Shown piece by piece: positions 23,459 through 32,062 of a DNA stretch of 34,285 nucleotides (the first letter of the stretch is position 1; each line of letters begins with the position of its first letter). This DNA is from Solirubrobacterales bacterium (GTDB lineage Bacteria; Actinomycetota; Thermoleophilia; Solirubrobacterales; Solirubrobacteraceae), in contig JAPLCG010000066.1 in the NCBI GenBank assembly GCA_026392385.1, positions 1 through 34,285 of the forward strand, read 5' to 3'. The notes beneath the pieces are model-generated. The model did no database searches. It had not been told where the DNA came from and worked only from the letters and a program-made list of their open reading frames with translations. The position numbers were made by a program, and so were the translations under genes.

Positions 23459-23956
23459 CTAACGGGAAAGTTCTTCCTTAAGGCGCTCCGCGACGAGCGG
23501 AGGCACCATTCCGGCGATGTCGCCGTCAAATGTTGCGAGCTCTTTGATTCCACTTGAGCTAACAAAACTGTATTGCGGGGATGCCATCAGATAAACCGAC
23601 TCAATATCTGGAGCCTGCTGACGGTTGAGCTGGTTCATTTCAAACTCATATTCGAAGTCTGAAATAGCTCTCAGCCCCTTGACAATGGTTGCAGCCCCGC
23701 GCTCGCGGGCAAAGTCGACTACTAGTGTCGAGAAGGTCTCAACACTGACATTCTCGAGATCGCTCGTCACTTCAGAGACCATCTCAACGCGCTCCTCGGC
23801 CGAGAAGAGCGTGCTCCCCTTGCGGATCGGCAGGTTGACGACCGCGACAATCACGTGATCGAAGATCAGTGAAGCACGGCTGATCACATCGAGGTGACCA
23901 TTTGTGATCGGGTCATACGACCCGGGGCAGATGGCTGTGCGCTTACTCAAACTCAT
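23459..23956 (-). CDS. coaD: Phosphopantetheine adenylyltransferase
   Basis: CoaD makes dephospho-CoA from 4'-phosphopantetheine and ATP, the penultimate step of CoA synthesis. The 165-aa product has the nucleotidyltransferase motif CPGSYDPITNGHLDVI, the VKGLRAISDFEYEFEMNQLN block and SFVSSSGIKELATFDGDI at the C-terminal end. The ATG at 23956 overlaps the rsmD end by 14 bases; a TTG at 23950 is an alternative. The rsmD-coaD pair is conserved widely. Confidence 0.96.
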   Translation of the reverse strand: MSLSKRTAICPGSYDPITNGHLDVISRASLIFDHVIVAVVNLPIRKGSTLFSAEERVEMVSEVTSDLENVSVETFSTLVVDFARERGAATIVKGLRAISDFEYEFEMNQLNRQQAPDIESVYLMASPQYSFVSSSGIKELATFDGDIAGMVPPLVAERLKEELSR

Positions 23957-24479
23957 GGAATTGCAGGAGCGTATCGCCGTAGCGGCGTTCGCGCGTGACC
24001 GGCAGTCCAATCCCGATTGGATCGCGAGCATCGCTCTCGCTCACTAAGCGTGCGTCAGGTTCAAGAATAGGCGTGATCAGTTCAGCGATCTGCGGGCCTA
24101 TCAAGGACGCATCTCCGTATGGAGGATCGAGGAATACGAGGCCAAAGACCTGACCCTCTGATACGAGCTGACTAACTGCTCGCTTCCAGTCAAGCTCTAG
24201 AACTCTTGCCTCCGCAGCCAGTGTGTCGATGTTTTGACGGACGCATTCAGCTGCCGCCCGGTCCCGCTCAACGAACACCGCCCTGTCTGCGCCGCGAGAG
24301 AGCGCTTCCAACCCGAGCGCCCCAGAACCTGCAAAGAGGTCAAGGACCGAGATGCCGTTTAGCTCGCCGAGCATCGAAAACAGCGACTCCCTAACTCGCG
24401 CGGATGTCGGCCGAGTATCGGTGCCTTTGGGAGTGACTAGCTTGCGGCCACCGTATTGCCCAGCAATCAGTTTGAGCAT
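23943..24479 (-). CDS. rsmD: 16S rRNA (guanine966-N2)-methyltransferase RsmD
   Basis: RsmD methylates G966 of 16S rRNA in the assembled 30S. The 178-aa protein starts MLKLIAGQYGGRKLVTPKG and contains TRPTSARVRESLFSML, the SAM motif LDLFAGSGALGLEALSRGA and the catalytic motif LVFLDPPYGD (DPPY). All are canonical. It starts 14 bases after the recG stop and overlaps coaD, so recG-rsmD-coaD are likely one transcript. Confidence 0.96.
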   Translation of the reverse strand: MLKLIAGQYGGRKLVTPKGTDTRPTSARVRESLFSMLGELNGISVLDLFAGSGALGLEALSRGADRAVFVERDRAAAECVRQNIDTLAAEARVLELDWKRAVSQLVSEGQVFGLVFLDPPYGDASLIGPQIAELITPILEPDARLVSESDARDPIGIGLPVTRERRYGDTLLQFHEFE

Positions 24480-24493
24480 CGTTCGCGATTCAC

Positions 24494-26134
24494 TTAGGCG
24501 GCAATCTGTTCCTCGCCGGAAACGAGCAGCCTTCGGCGCAACTCCAGCCCGAGCACCGCATTTGCCGGATCAACTAGCTGAGGATCATCAGCGAGTAGCT
24601 CGGCTGCGACATCATGGGCAACTTCAAGCAGCTCAAGGTCCTCAGGTAACCGTGCCGCCTTGAGTGTCGCCGCCCCAGACTGCCTCAGCCCCGTTATCTC
24701 CCCTTCGCCTCGCAATTCAAGATCAAGTTCAGCGAGCTTAAAGCCGTCGTTGGTGTCAACCATTGCTTGCAGGCGCCGCGCATCGGCTGAACCACAGAGC
24801 AGGCAGAGTCCAGGCTTCGTCCCCCTACCGACCCGACCTCTCAGCTGGTGCAGCTGGGCCAGCCCAAACCGTTCAGAGTCCTCAACGAGCATGACCGTCG
24901 CCTCTGGAACATCAATGCCAACCTCAATGACCGTCGTTGAAACGAGAACATCGAGTTTCCCACTTGCAAACTCGGACATCACCGACTCCTTCTCGCCAAC
25001 GGTCATTCGACCATGCATCAACCCAACCGACAGCCCCTTAAGTGGACCTTCAGCCAGCCTGTCACGCTCCTCGGTTGCAGCTCGTGCATCGAGTGCCTCA
25101 GAGTTTTCGACCAGCGCACATACGACAAACGCTCTACCGCCACCAGCCACCTCTTCATGAATGCGCTCGTAGGCCCTAGACCTTGCAGCAACTCCGGAAA
25201 CGATGTGGGTGGCAATCGGGCTCCTGCCGGACGGCAGCTCGCGAATGGCGCTCGTATCAAGGTCGCCGTATGCAGCTAGTGCCAGAGTTCTTGGAATTGG
25301 CGTAGCCGTCATGTGCAGGACATGTGGCTGAATCTGATCGCCTCGCTGAGCGGCCAATCTCTCCCGTTGACGGACGCCAAAGCGATGCTGCTCATCGACA
25401 ACGCAGACGGCAAGATGCGGAACCTCAAGGTCCGACTCGAGCAGTGCGTGCGTGCCGACGACAATCGCAAGCTCACCGCTAGCCAAACGGCTAAGAATCT
25501 TCTTTCGCTCAGCCGCCGGCGTTGAGCCCGTTAGAAGCGCAATTGGCACAACAAGTCCGTCAAGCAGCCGTTCGATGCTGCGCATGTGTTGAATCGCAAG
25601 CGTCTCAGTTGGAGCCATCAACATCGCCTGCTGCCCGCACTCATAAGCCCTCAGAAGAGCAAAAATTGCGACCACTGTTTTCCCGGAACCAACCTCCCCC
25701 ATCAGCAACCTCTGCATCGGCCGATTGCGGGCAAGATCATTTGCGACGACATCGAATGCGTGCTGCTGATCGCCGGTTAGCTCAAACGGAAGTGAGGCGA
25801 TCCAACGATCGGCCAGCTCCGATTCACTTTGGAGCGCTGGTGCCGGACTACCAGCCTCGCGTCGCATCCTCCTCATCAGCAGGTCAAGCTGCGTCATCAG
25901 CAGTTCATCAAAGGCCAATCGGCGGCGGGCAACTAGGTAGTCGTCTGGCGTTGCCGGAAAGTGAATCGCGTCAATCGCATCCTGTCTGTTCGGGAGACGG
26001 TGCTCAGCCAGGATCCTCGCTGGCAGCGGTTCCGGAATATCGACCGCGCTACCGCGACCCGGAACCGGCCGCGCCCCTCGTAACGGCCGTGCAACAGCAC
26101 CGCTGAGCCGACCGGAAGCTGGCGAGCTACCCAC
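24494..26134 (-). CDS. recG: RecG helicase, C-terminal part (frameshifted gene)
   Basis: This frame carries the motor of the branch-migrating helicase RecG, which rescues stalled forks. From about residue 34 it reads PEPLPARILAEHRLPNRQD and AIHFPATPDDYLVARRRLAFDELL. Helicase motifs follow: LTGDQQHAFD, Walker A LMGEVGSGKTVVA, DEQHRFGVRQRE, HMTATPIPRTLA, LMHGRMTVGEKE, STTVIEVGIDVPEAT and HQLRGRVGRGTKPG. The first ~30 residues are out-of-frame noise. The N-terminal wedge/OB domain is encoded in another frame (see the next entry), and roughly 45-50 residues normally joining the two are missing. The gene is therefore probably broken here, or the region is mis-assembled. The intact coding portion ends about 26065. 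Confidence 0.85.
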   Translation of the reverse strand: MGSSPASGRLSGAVARPLRGARPVPGRGSAVDIPEPLPARILAEHRLPNRQDAIDAIHFPATPDDYLVARRRLAFDELLMTQLDLLMRRMRREAGSPAPALQSESELADRWIASLPFELTGDQQHAFDVVANDLARNRPMQRLLMGEVGSGKTVVAIFALLRAYECGQQAMLMAPTETLAIQHMRSIERLLDGLVVPIALLTGSTPAAERKKILSRLASGELAIVVGTHALLESDLEVPHLAVCVVDEQHRFGVRQRERLAAQRGDQIQPHVLHMTATPIPRTLALAAYGDLDTSAIRELPSGRSPIATHIVSGVAARSRAYERIHEEVAGGGRAFVVCALVENSEALDARAATEERDRLAEGPLKGLSVGLMHGRMTVGEKESVMSEFASGKLDVLVSTTVIEVGIDVPEATVMLVEDSERFGLAQLHQLRGRVGRGTKPGLCLLCGSADARRLQAMVDTNDGFKLAELDLELRGEGEITGLRQSGAATLKAARLPEDLELLEVAHDVAAELLADDPQLVDPANAVLGLELRRRLLVSGEEQIAA

Positions 26135-26520
26135 GGTTGGTTAAACCAGACGGCCTCAAGCGGCCCGCTTTGATCTGCGACCCGTGCGACGGTGATTGTC
26201 AGACCGCGTCGCCGCCACGACTGCTTCGCCTCGATCGAGCGGACCTCTACCGCGACGGTTGCGTCCTCGCCTGATTTCAGCTGCTGAACGGTCTTGACTT
26301 CTCCGCGATTCTCATGCCGGTGCGGCAGATGCTCAAGCAGGTCGCCAACATCTTCCAGCCCAATCGATGCTGCAGCAGCAGCGGCACGTCCCGAGAGTTT
26401 GAGCTCTAGTTCCAGTCTCGATGCACGTGGAGAGCGCCAACTAGCTTCGAGCATCTCACCGAAGCTAGGAGGCTCGGTCGCAGCGAACGTATAAGGCGGG
26501 TCAATGGCAGCCAAGGTCAA
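25933..26520 (-). pseudogene. recG: RecG N-terminal wedge domain, separated by a frameshift
   Basis: Residues 1-155 match the start of RecG: helical SRLELELKLSGRAAAAAASIG, GDLLEHLPHRHENR and the OB-fold (VAVEVRSIEAKQSW, LTITVARVADQSGPLEAVWFNQPWV, GSAVLLHGRYEGRGRFRV). After GRFRVA the frame runs into unrelated sequence and stops at 25933, while the RecG sequence resumes in the -1 frame at IPEPLPARIL. The residues that usually follow the OB-fold (the His-Pro-Glu strand and the PVYPxTEG segment) are absent. The start is TTG at 26520, 35 bases after the fakA-like stop. As written, no full RecG can be made without a recoding event. Confidence 0.8.
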
Positions 26521-26555
26521 TCGCTACTAAGTCTGCCCGGGAGCCCGGTCAGCGA

Positions 26556-28196
26556 CTACTCGACCGCAAGTAACAACCACCATCCGGCATGCGTCCCTCG
26601 ATGAATCTCGACCTGCTCAAAGCTCTCAGTTGCCCTCCGAAGCTGATCAACCGTTAACGGGGCGTCGTCAGAGTGGATCGCCAACAGGAGTTCAGCGTCA
26701 GAAAGCAACTCAACGAGCTGCACCATCACGTCCTCTGGCGTCCCCCAGAGCACGAGTTCGCCCTCAATAAATCCGATCGCATCACCGGCGTTAAATCGAC
26801 CGGCCTTATCAGCCACCGAGGCTTCAGCAACTCCAGCAGTACGGACACCGGCGAGCGCTTCAGTTATCTCAGTTGCGTTCTCAGAGGCATCGCGATCATG
26901 CTGGTGGGAGACCAACACAAACAAGCCCTCTTGGACTGTTGCTGTTGGGACTACAGCGACGGGTTTGCTGGCCATCCGCGCAGCCTCTTCGGCGGCCATC
27001 ACGACATTGCTTGAGCCAGTCAGTAGGACTACCTGCTCAGCAGGAACAGCCTCAATCGCATCGATCAACTCGCTGGTCGATGGGTTAAGCGTCTTATCGC
27101 ACTCGATTACCCTCGCTCCCTCAGCTTCAAACAATCCCCGAATTTCTGGTCCGACGACAACGGCCAACACGAGCGACCGCACTTGGGTAGAAGTCTCTAG
27201 CCGCTCTTGACGTTCTCTGACCTGATCGATCATGTCAGCGACCTCAAGACGACTAACCGTGCCTTGCCCTTCAAACAGCGCAGTTGCCTGTTCAGCATCA
27301 TCGGTGTGAACATGGACTCTGATTGTCGAACTGTCGCCAACAACTAAAACGCTGTCGCCGATTGCCTCTAGCTCCCCGGTCAACATTCCAGCATCCAGAC
27401 CTGTTCCACTGACAGCGAAGTTGACGCAGTACTGGAAGCTTGATGAGGCGTGGTTTGTGCTGACCTTTCGACCAGTGGGAGCGTTTTGATGGGCAAGCGC
27501 CGGAGTCGGCTCGCCCCGCAAGCAGGCGAGGACGGCAGCAAAGATGACAAGTAGGCCATAGCCGCCAGCATCTACGACTCCCGATTCCCTCAGCACATCA
27601 AGCAGCTCTGGCCCGCGGGCCACCGACGCTTCGCCTGCGACTACGGCTACCGCCAGCGCATCAGCCAACGCAGTGTCCTGCGTCGTGGCGTCGACGTTGT
27701 CCGGCAACGGACCGGCACCACCATCAGCGATTGCGCTGCCAAGGCCGCTCGCCATGTCGTCGATCACAGTCAAAATCGTGCCCTCCTGTGGGTCTCGTAC
27801 AGAGCCACGGGCCTGTCCAGCCGCCTTCAGCATCGCCGAAGCAAGCAGCTGAGGATCTACCGGCTTGCCGTGCCGCGAGATCAGTTCCTCTGCCGCCCCT
27901 CTGATCAGCTGCGAGAGGATGACTCCGCTGTTCCCCCTGGCACCGAGTAGCGCCGCTCGGGCTACAGCCTCAACTATTTCGGTTCGCCCAACATCGTCTA
28001 GATCGCCGGCTGAAACCTCATCGTCGAGGCGGGTGAGCTCCTCGGTGACGGCACGGACTGTGAGCAACATGTTGTCGCCGGTGTCACCATCGGCAACGGG
28101 AAAGACGTTGAGATCGTTGATCTCCTCGCGCCGCTCTTCGAGGGCCGCTACCGCAGCCTCCATGACCTTCGTAAACCGTCCCAGTGAGTCAGACAC
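26556..28196 (-). CDS. FakA-like fatty acid kinase subunit (DhaL/DAK2 domain protein)
   Basis: The 546-aa protein has an N-terminal DhaL-type nucleotide-binding domain (about 1-200) with NVFPVADGDTGDNMLLTV, LLGARGNSGVILSQLIRG, EGTILTVIDDMA and GVVDAGGYGLLVI. This is followed by the FakA middle and C-terminal domains (YCVNFAVSGTGLDAGMLTGELE; VRVHVHTDD-like segment). FakA phosphorylates fatty acids held by FakB (DegV family), and the acyl-phosphate feeds PlsY/PlsX. No degV/fakB gene is in the window, so the partner must be elsewhere. It starts with GTG at 28196, 21 bases after rpmB, and is followed by recG, an order common in Gram-positives. Confidence 0.9.
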   Translation of the reverse strand: MSDSLGRFTKVMEAAVAALEERREEINDLNVFPVADGDTGDNMLLTVRAVTEELTRLDDEVSAGDLDDVGRTEIVEAVARAALLGARGNSGVILSQLIRGAAEELISRHGKPVDPQLLASAMLKAAGQARGSVRDPQEGTILTVIDDMASGLGSAIADGGAGPLPDNVDATTQDTALADALAVAVVAGEASVARGPELLDVLRESGVVDAGGYGLLVIFAAVLACLRGEPTPALAHQNAPTGRKVSTNHASSSFQYCVNFAVSGTGLDAGMLTGELEAIGDSVLVVGDSSTIRVHVHTDDAEQATALFEGQGTVSRLEVADMIDQVRERQERLETSTQVRSLVLAVVVGPEIRGLFEAEGARVIECDKTLNPSTSELIDAIEAVPAEQVVLLTGSSNVVMAAEEAARMASKPVAVVPTATVQEGLFVLVSHQHDRDASENATEITEALAGVRTAGVAEASVADKAGRFNAGDAIGFIEGELVLWGTPEDVMVQLVELLSDAELLLAIHSDDAPLTVDQLRRATESFEQVEIHRGTHAGWWLLLAVE

Positions 28197-28217
28197 CTAC
28201 GGCCACCGGCCTCGGAG

Positions 28218-28409
28218 TCAGGCTACCTTGGAGACCTTGCCCGCCTTCAGGCAGCGGGTGCATACGTAGACGCGTCGTGGTGTTCCCTTGTCGTTGATCC
28301 GAACCCTCTGAAGGTTTGGATCGAAGCGGCGACGGGTAGCGCGCATCGAGTGGCTGCGCGTGTTGCCGAACGAGGGACCCTTTGAACATACGTGACAGAT
28401 TCTTGACAT
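28218..28409 (-). CDS. rpmB: 50S ribosomal protein L28
   Basis: The 63-aa protein has the L28 pattern: [36 protein letters not shown], and [19 protein letters not shown]. Two Cys pairs (CHVC and CTRC) make it the zinc-binding form. The ATG at 28409 is preceded by a TATGCT hexamer (minus strand of 28418-28423) at a distance that would make the transcript nearly leaderless. I see no matching -35 box, so this promoter is only a possibility. It lies between ribH and the fakA-like gene. Confidence 0.96.
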   Translation of the reverse strand: MSRICHVCSKGPSFGNTRSHSMRATRRRFDPNLQRVRINDKGTPRRVYVCTRCLKAGKVSKVA

Positions 28410-28468
28410 CGCGTTGCAGCATACCGGGGTCAGCGCTTTACCGGTGCGCGCTGCCGGACTTCTGCCAT

Positions 28469-28906
28469 CTAGCTGAGGCGCTCGAGGGCGGCAACCTGCG
28501 CTAGAACGGCAGCAGCAGCGTGCCTTCCGCTGTCGCGCTTGTCGCTACCGCTGCGCGCCAAAGCCTGCTCAAGCGTGTCAACCGTGAGCACGCCAAATCC
28601 ACATGGGACGCCGGTTCGAAGACCAACCTCCATGATCCCTCGCGCCGCCTCCGCGCAGACATAGTCGTAATGGTCAGTCTCTCCCCGAATGACAGCACCG
28701 AGACAGATCACTCCGCTGAAACGCTTGCTCTCCGCGGCATGCAGCGCAACGAATGGAAGCTCAAAGGCGCCGGGGACATCGAATACTTCGATCTGCTCGT
28801 GATCAACGCCAGCATCGCCAAGTTCGCCGCTCGCGCCGGCGACAAGGCGCTCGGCGAGCTCGGGATAAAAACGGGCGACGACCAGCGCGTAACTTCCGCC
28901 GCTCAT
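28469..28906 (-). CDS. ribH: 6,7-dimethyl-8-ribityllumazine synthase
   Basis: RibH joins 5-amino-6-ribitylaminouracil and 3,4-dihydroxybutanone 4-phosphate to give lumazine. The 145-aa product shows [52 protein letters not shown] (catalytic His) and [18 protein letters not shown]. It starts with ATG overlapping the ribBA stop (ATGA) and ends the rib operon. All features fit icosahedral or pentameric lumazine synthases. Confidence 0.96.
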   Translation of the reverse strand: MSGGSYALVVARFYPELAERLVAGASGELGDAGVDHEQIEVFDVPGAFELPFVALHAAESKRFSGVICLGAVIRGETDHYDYVCAEAARGIMEVGLRTGVPCGFGVLTVDTLEQALARSGSDKRDSGRHAAAAVLAQVAALERLS

Positions 28907-30192
28907 CGATCTACCTCGACACCGCTTGTTCCCTCACCGGCAGGATCGCTATCGAACTCGATTCCTTGATGGTGGAGGGTGTGACCCATCCGCTCACGCT
29001 TGACGCGAAGGTAGTCCTCATTGTGAGGGTTGGGCGCTGCGACGATCGGGATCTGGTCTGTAACCGAAAGGCCGTGACCTTCCAGTCCAATGATCTTCTT
29101 TGGATTATTGGTCAGAATCTTGATGCTGGTGAGCCCTAGATCGGTGAGGATTTGGGCCCCAATGCCGTAGTCGCGTAGATCCGCAGGCAGGCCAAGCTTG
29201 AGGTTCGCCTCAACCGTGTCGAGTCCCTCGTCCTGCTGGAGTTTGTAAGCCCTCAACTTGTTAAGCAGGCCAATGCCTCGCCCCTCCTGGCTCAGGTGGA
29301 GGAGAACGCCTTGGTCTGCCGCGGAAATCATCGTTAAAGCCGCCTCTAGCTGCTCGCCACAGTCGCATCGCAGCGAGTGGAAAACATCTCCCGTCAGGCA
29401 TTCTGAGTGGACACGCACGAGCACATCCTTTGCGCCATCAACCTCACCCTTGACCATCGCTATGTGGTGCTTGCCATCAACGAGTGACCGATAGCCAACG
29501 CATGTGAAATCGCCGAAGATTGTCGGGAGGTCCGTCGCGACGACTCGCTCGACAAGCCGATCATTGCGGCGTCGATAGGCAATTAGATCCTGAATCGTGA
29601 TCATCTTCAGGCCGTGCTTTTCGGCGTACCCGATCAGGTCAGTTACTCGTGCCATCGAACCATCGTCATTAACGATCTCGCAAATCACTCCAGATGGATT
29701 GAGTCCTGCGAGCCGAGCTAAATCAACCGATGCTTCCGTATGACCGGCTCGCTCGAGTACCCCACCATCCTTTGCTCGAAGCGGGAACAAATGACCACCG
29801 TGGATCAGATCAACAGGCCTCGTCTCGGGCGCAATTGCAACCTGAATCGTGTGCGCCCGTTCAGCCGGTGAGATCCCGGTTGTGATGCCATCACGGGCGT
29901 CAATTGCGACGGTGAACGCCGTCTTGAGGGGATCCTCATTCTTCGCTGACTGCAAGGCAAGGCCAAGTTCGCCGCAGCGCTGAGCAGTCAGCGCGAGGCA
30001 TACGAGCCCACGCCCTTCCCGAATCATGAAGTTGATTGCCTCAGGTGATGCGAACTGGGCGGCCATCACGAGATCGCCCTCGTTCTCGCGATCTTCGTCG
30101 TCGCAAACGATAACCATCCGCCCGTGGCGAATGTCCTCGATCGCGGCCTCTATCTCAGCGAATGGTTTGTCAGCTTCAGTGTTTGAATTCAT
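28903..30192 (-). CDS. ribBA: Bifunctional DHBP synthase / GTP cyclohydrolase II
   Basis: The 429-aa fusion supplies both precursors of riboflavin. Residues ~10-205 are 3,4-dihydroxy-2-butanone 4-phosphate synthase ([16 protein letters not shown], the [14 protein letters not shown] segment, [21 protein letters not shown]). Residues ~210-400 are GTP cyclohydrolase II with the zinc motif [19 protein letters not shown], the catalytic [20 protein letters not shown] and [10 protein letters not shown]. Both halves look intact. The ATG at 30192 overlaps the ribE stop (ATGA), and ribH overlaps its end, so the three are translationally linked. Confidence 0.97.
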   Translation of the reverse strand: MNSNTEADKPFAEIEAAIEDIRHGRMVIVCDDEDRENEGDLVMAAQFASPEAINFMIREGRGLVCLALTAQRCGELGLALQSAKNEDPLKTAFTVAIDARDGITTGISPAERAHTIQVAIAPETRPVDLIHGGHLFPLRAKDGGVLERAGHTEASVDLARLAGLNPSGVICEIVNDDGSMARVTDLIGYAEKHGLKMITIQDLIAYRRRNDRLVERVVATDLPTIFGDFTCVGYRSLVDGKHHIAMVKGEVDGAKDVLVRVHSECLTGDVFHSLRCDCGEQLEAALTMISAADQGVLLHLSQEGRGIGLLNKLRAYKLQQDEGLDTVEANLKLGLPADLRDYGIGAQILTDLGLTSIKILTNNPKKIIGLEGHGLSVTDQIPIVAAPNPHNEDYLRVKRERMGHTLHHQGIEFDSDPAGEGTSGVEVDR

Positions 30193-30776
30193 TTTTCGAG
30201 GAGCCTTTCCACGTACTTGGCGAGTACATCCGCCTCAAGATTGACCTTCGTGCCTGCAACTGCCTGCCCTAACCCGGTGCGTTCACGTGTCTCCGGGATC
30301 AGCCAGACTTCAAATGTTGATTGATCCAGGCTTGCGACTGTAAGCGATACGCCATCAATTGCCACCGAGCCCTTCGCGACTAGGTACTTACTTAGGGACT
30401 CAGGGGCAGCAATCCTGACGACAAGTGCATTGCCCTGCTCGGTCGCATCAACCACTTCACCAACCGCATCAACATGCCCCTGGACGACATGCCCACCAAG
30501 TCGATCGCCAATTGCCAATGGCAACTCAAGGTTGACTTTCGAACCCGCAGCGAGATCACCCAGCGAGGACCTCGCCAGCGTCTCACCAATCGCGTCGGCG
30601 CTAAAGGATTGCTCGCCCGGATCTACCGCAGTTAGGCAAACACCGTTGACAGCAACTGAATCTCCGGCTGAGAGTTGAGATGCGAGGGCCGCATCAATTA
30701 CCAATTTCGCCCCGCCACCTTCAACAGGCTGAATCGAAGTAATAGTGCCCAGCTCCTGAACCAGTCCCGTAAACAC
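30189..30776 (-). CDS. ribE: Riboflavin synthase alpha chain
   Basis: The enzyme dismutates two lumazines to riboflavin. The 195-aa protein contains the two tandem lumazine-binding barrels: [26 protein letters not shown] and [16 protein letters not shown] in the first half, then [16 protein letters not shown] and the [10 protein letters not shown] segment in the second. The GTG at 30776 gives the standard MFTGLV start; GTGs at 30782 and 30785 overlap the ribD stop and are alternatives. It is the second gene of ribD-ribE-ribBA-ribH. Confidence 0.96.
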   Translation of the reverse strand: MFTGLVQELGTITSIQPVEGGGAKLVIDAALASQLSAGDSVAVNGVCLTAVDPGEQSFSADAIGETLARSSLGDLAAGSKVNLELPLAIGDRLGGHVVQGHVDAVGEVVDATEQGNALVVRIAAPESLSKYLVAKGSVAIDGVSLTVASLDQSTFEVWLIPETRERTGLGQAVAGTKVNLEADVLAKYVERLLEK

Positions 30777-30778
30777 AA

Positions 30779-31906
30779 TCACCACTCTCGCAGGCGACTG
30801 GTTACGAGGATGTCCCGTTCGATTTGCTCAACTTCAACATTGGGTAGTTGCACAGCCTCGGCAACGCTATCGCTGCCCGCGCCCTCGAAGGGGTCTCGCG
30901 CCGAGCGAGCTCCGATCAGGATCGGAGCAATAAACACTCTCAGCTCGTCAATCTCGCCTGCATCGAGAAAGGCTCCAGCAAGGCGCGGCCCTCCTTCGAG
31001 CAGCAGCGAAGTCACACCAAGAGCTCCCAACTGGTCGAGTGCCGAGACAACACGGGCGGCTTCGTTCTCACCGGTGGCAACAATTACTTCGGCTCCATGC
31101 GCCTCGATTGCGCTCAACTGCCCTCGATCGGCGCCACGCCCAACGACGACCGTCAAGGGCGAAACTGCGGCTTCGTTCACAAGCTTTGAATCGACGGACA
31201 ATCTTCCGGCTGAGTCAAAGACAATCCGACGCGGCTGACGTTCAACCTCGATATCTCGGGCCGTCAATTGTGGGTCATCGGATAGAGCAGTGCCAATCCC
31301 GACTGCAACTGAGTCGAGTTCGGCACGCCAACGATGGACAAGTTTGCGACTCTGCTCGCCAGAGATCCACTTCGAATCGCCGGTCGCCGATGCGACCTTC
31401 CCATCAAGCGACATTGCACTCTTCGACAGCACCCACGGTCGGCCTGTCTGCGCGTGTTTGCGAAACGGTTGATTGATCGCTTTAGCGCGCGAACGAATCT
31501 CACCTGTGACGCTCACGACTTCAATTCCCTCATCGCGGAGGTTTCCCGGGCCCCGTCCGCTGGCCTTGGTTGATGGATCATCGGAGGCGAATAGGACCCG
31601 GCTGATTCCGGCCTCAACAATTGCATCAGTGCACGGCGGGGTCTTACCCTCGTGGCAGCATGGCTCAAGCGACACGAGCATCGTCGCCCCGACTGTCGCT
31701 CCCGGCCCACCGGCAGACGCAATCGCTTCGACCTCTGCGTGAGCGTCGCCGTAACGGTGATGCCAGCCCTCACCGATCACCTCGCCATCGCGAGTAATTA
31801 CAGCGCCAACGAGCGGGTTCGGACTGACTCTGCCACGCCCCTGTTCGGCGAGCTCAACTGCCCGGGCAAGTAGCTCGAGCTCTCTTGTCGACGCATCCTC
31901 TGACAT
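30779..31906 (-). CDS. ribD: Bifunctional riboflavin deaminase/reductase RibD
   Basis: RibD deaminates and then reduces the pyrimidine intermediate of riboflavin synthesis. The 375-aa product has the deaminase domain (about 1-150) with NPLVGAVI, the zinc ligands in AHAEVEAI and PCCHEGKTPPCTDAI, and the reductase domain (about 155-375) with WVLSKSAMSLDGKVA, GDSKWISGEQSR, GIGTALSDDPQLT and LLLEGGPRLAGAFLDAGEIDEL. The ATG at 31906 is preceded by GCGGAG. It heads the rib operon; its 5' region has no FMN riboswitch that I can recognise. Confidence 0.97.
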   Translation of the reverse strand: MSEDASTRELELLARAVELAEQGRGRVSPNPLVGAVITRDGEVIGEGWHHRYGDAHAEVEAIASAGGPGATVGATMLVSLEPCCHEGKTPPCTDAIVEAGISRVLFASDDPSTKASGRGPGNLRDEGIEVVSVTGEIRSRAKAINQPFRKHAQTGRPWVLSKSAMSLDGKVASATGDSKWISGEQSRKLVHRWRAELDSVAVGIGTALSDDPQLTARDIEVERQPRRIVFDSAGRLSVDSKLVNEAAVSPLTVVVGRGADRGQLSAIEAHGAEVIVATGENEAARVVSALDQLGALGVTSLLLEGGPRLAGAFLDAGEIDELRVFIAPILIGARSARDPFEGAGSDSVAEAVQLPNVEVEQIERDILVTSRLREW

Positions 31907-32062
31907 TCGCTCCGCTGAGGATAGGGGCGCGAAGCGCTCAACCGTTCCCCGCGCCGATCAGCAACCCTTAGCGCAGACGATCGCCCGCGCCGACGCTACC
32001 GCAGCGGTGGCGGGTATCCTCGGCCTCGCGTCGCGCTTAACTCTGCCGACCAAAACCTGACT
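31907..32062. other. Divergent ribD/glycosyltransferase spacer, no FMN riboswitch seen
   Basis: This 156-bp spacer separates ribD (minus) from the glycosyltransferase gene (plus) and must hold both promoters. I looked on the minus strand for the conserved FMN-riboswitch core, including its GGCGGT and CCGAC-type blocks, and did not find it; the available leader is also short for the full ~120-nt aptamer plus an expression platform. It has some G+C-rich short inverted words (GCGC TTC GCGC near 31927-31938; ACCGC A GCGGT near 31997-32007). A TTAACT word at 32038-32043 could be a -10 for the plus-strand gene, but with no clear -35. Confidence 0.45.

Noticed and set aside
25522-26106. 194-codon plus-strand ORF opposite recG
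   Set aside because: It is antisense to the conserved RecG coding sequence, with low-complexity Gln/Pro/Ser/Arg composition typical of a shadow frame.
28753-29139. 128-codon plus-strand ORF opposite ribH/ribBA
   Set aside because: Arg/Gly-rich antisense frame over two certain enzymes.
31907-32062. FMN riboswitch ahead of ribD
   Set aside because: Expected from operon type, but I could not find the conserved core or enough length; reported as an absence instead.
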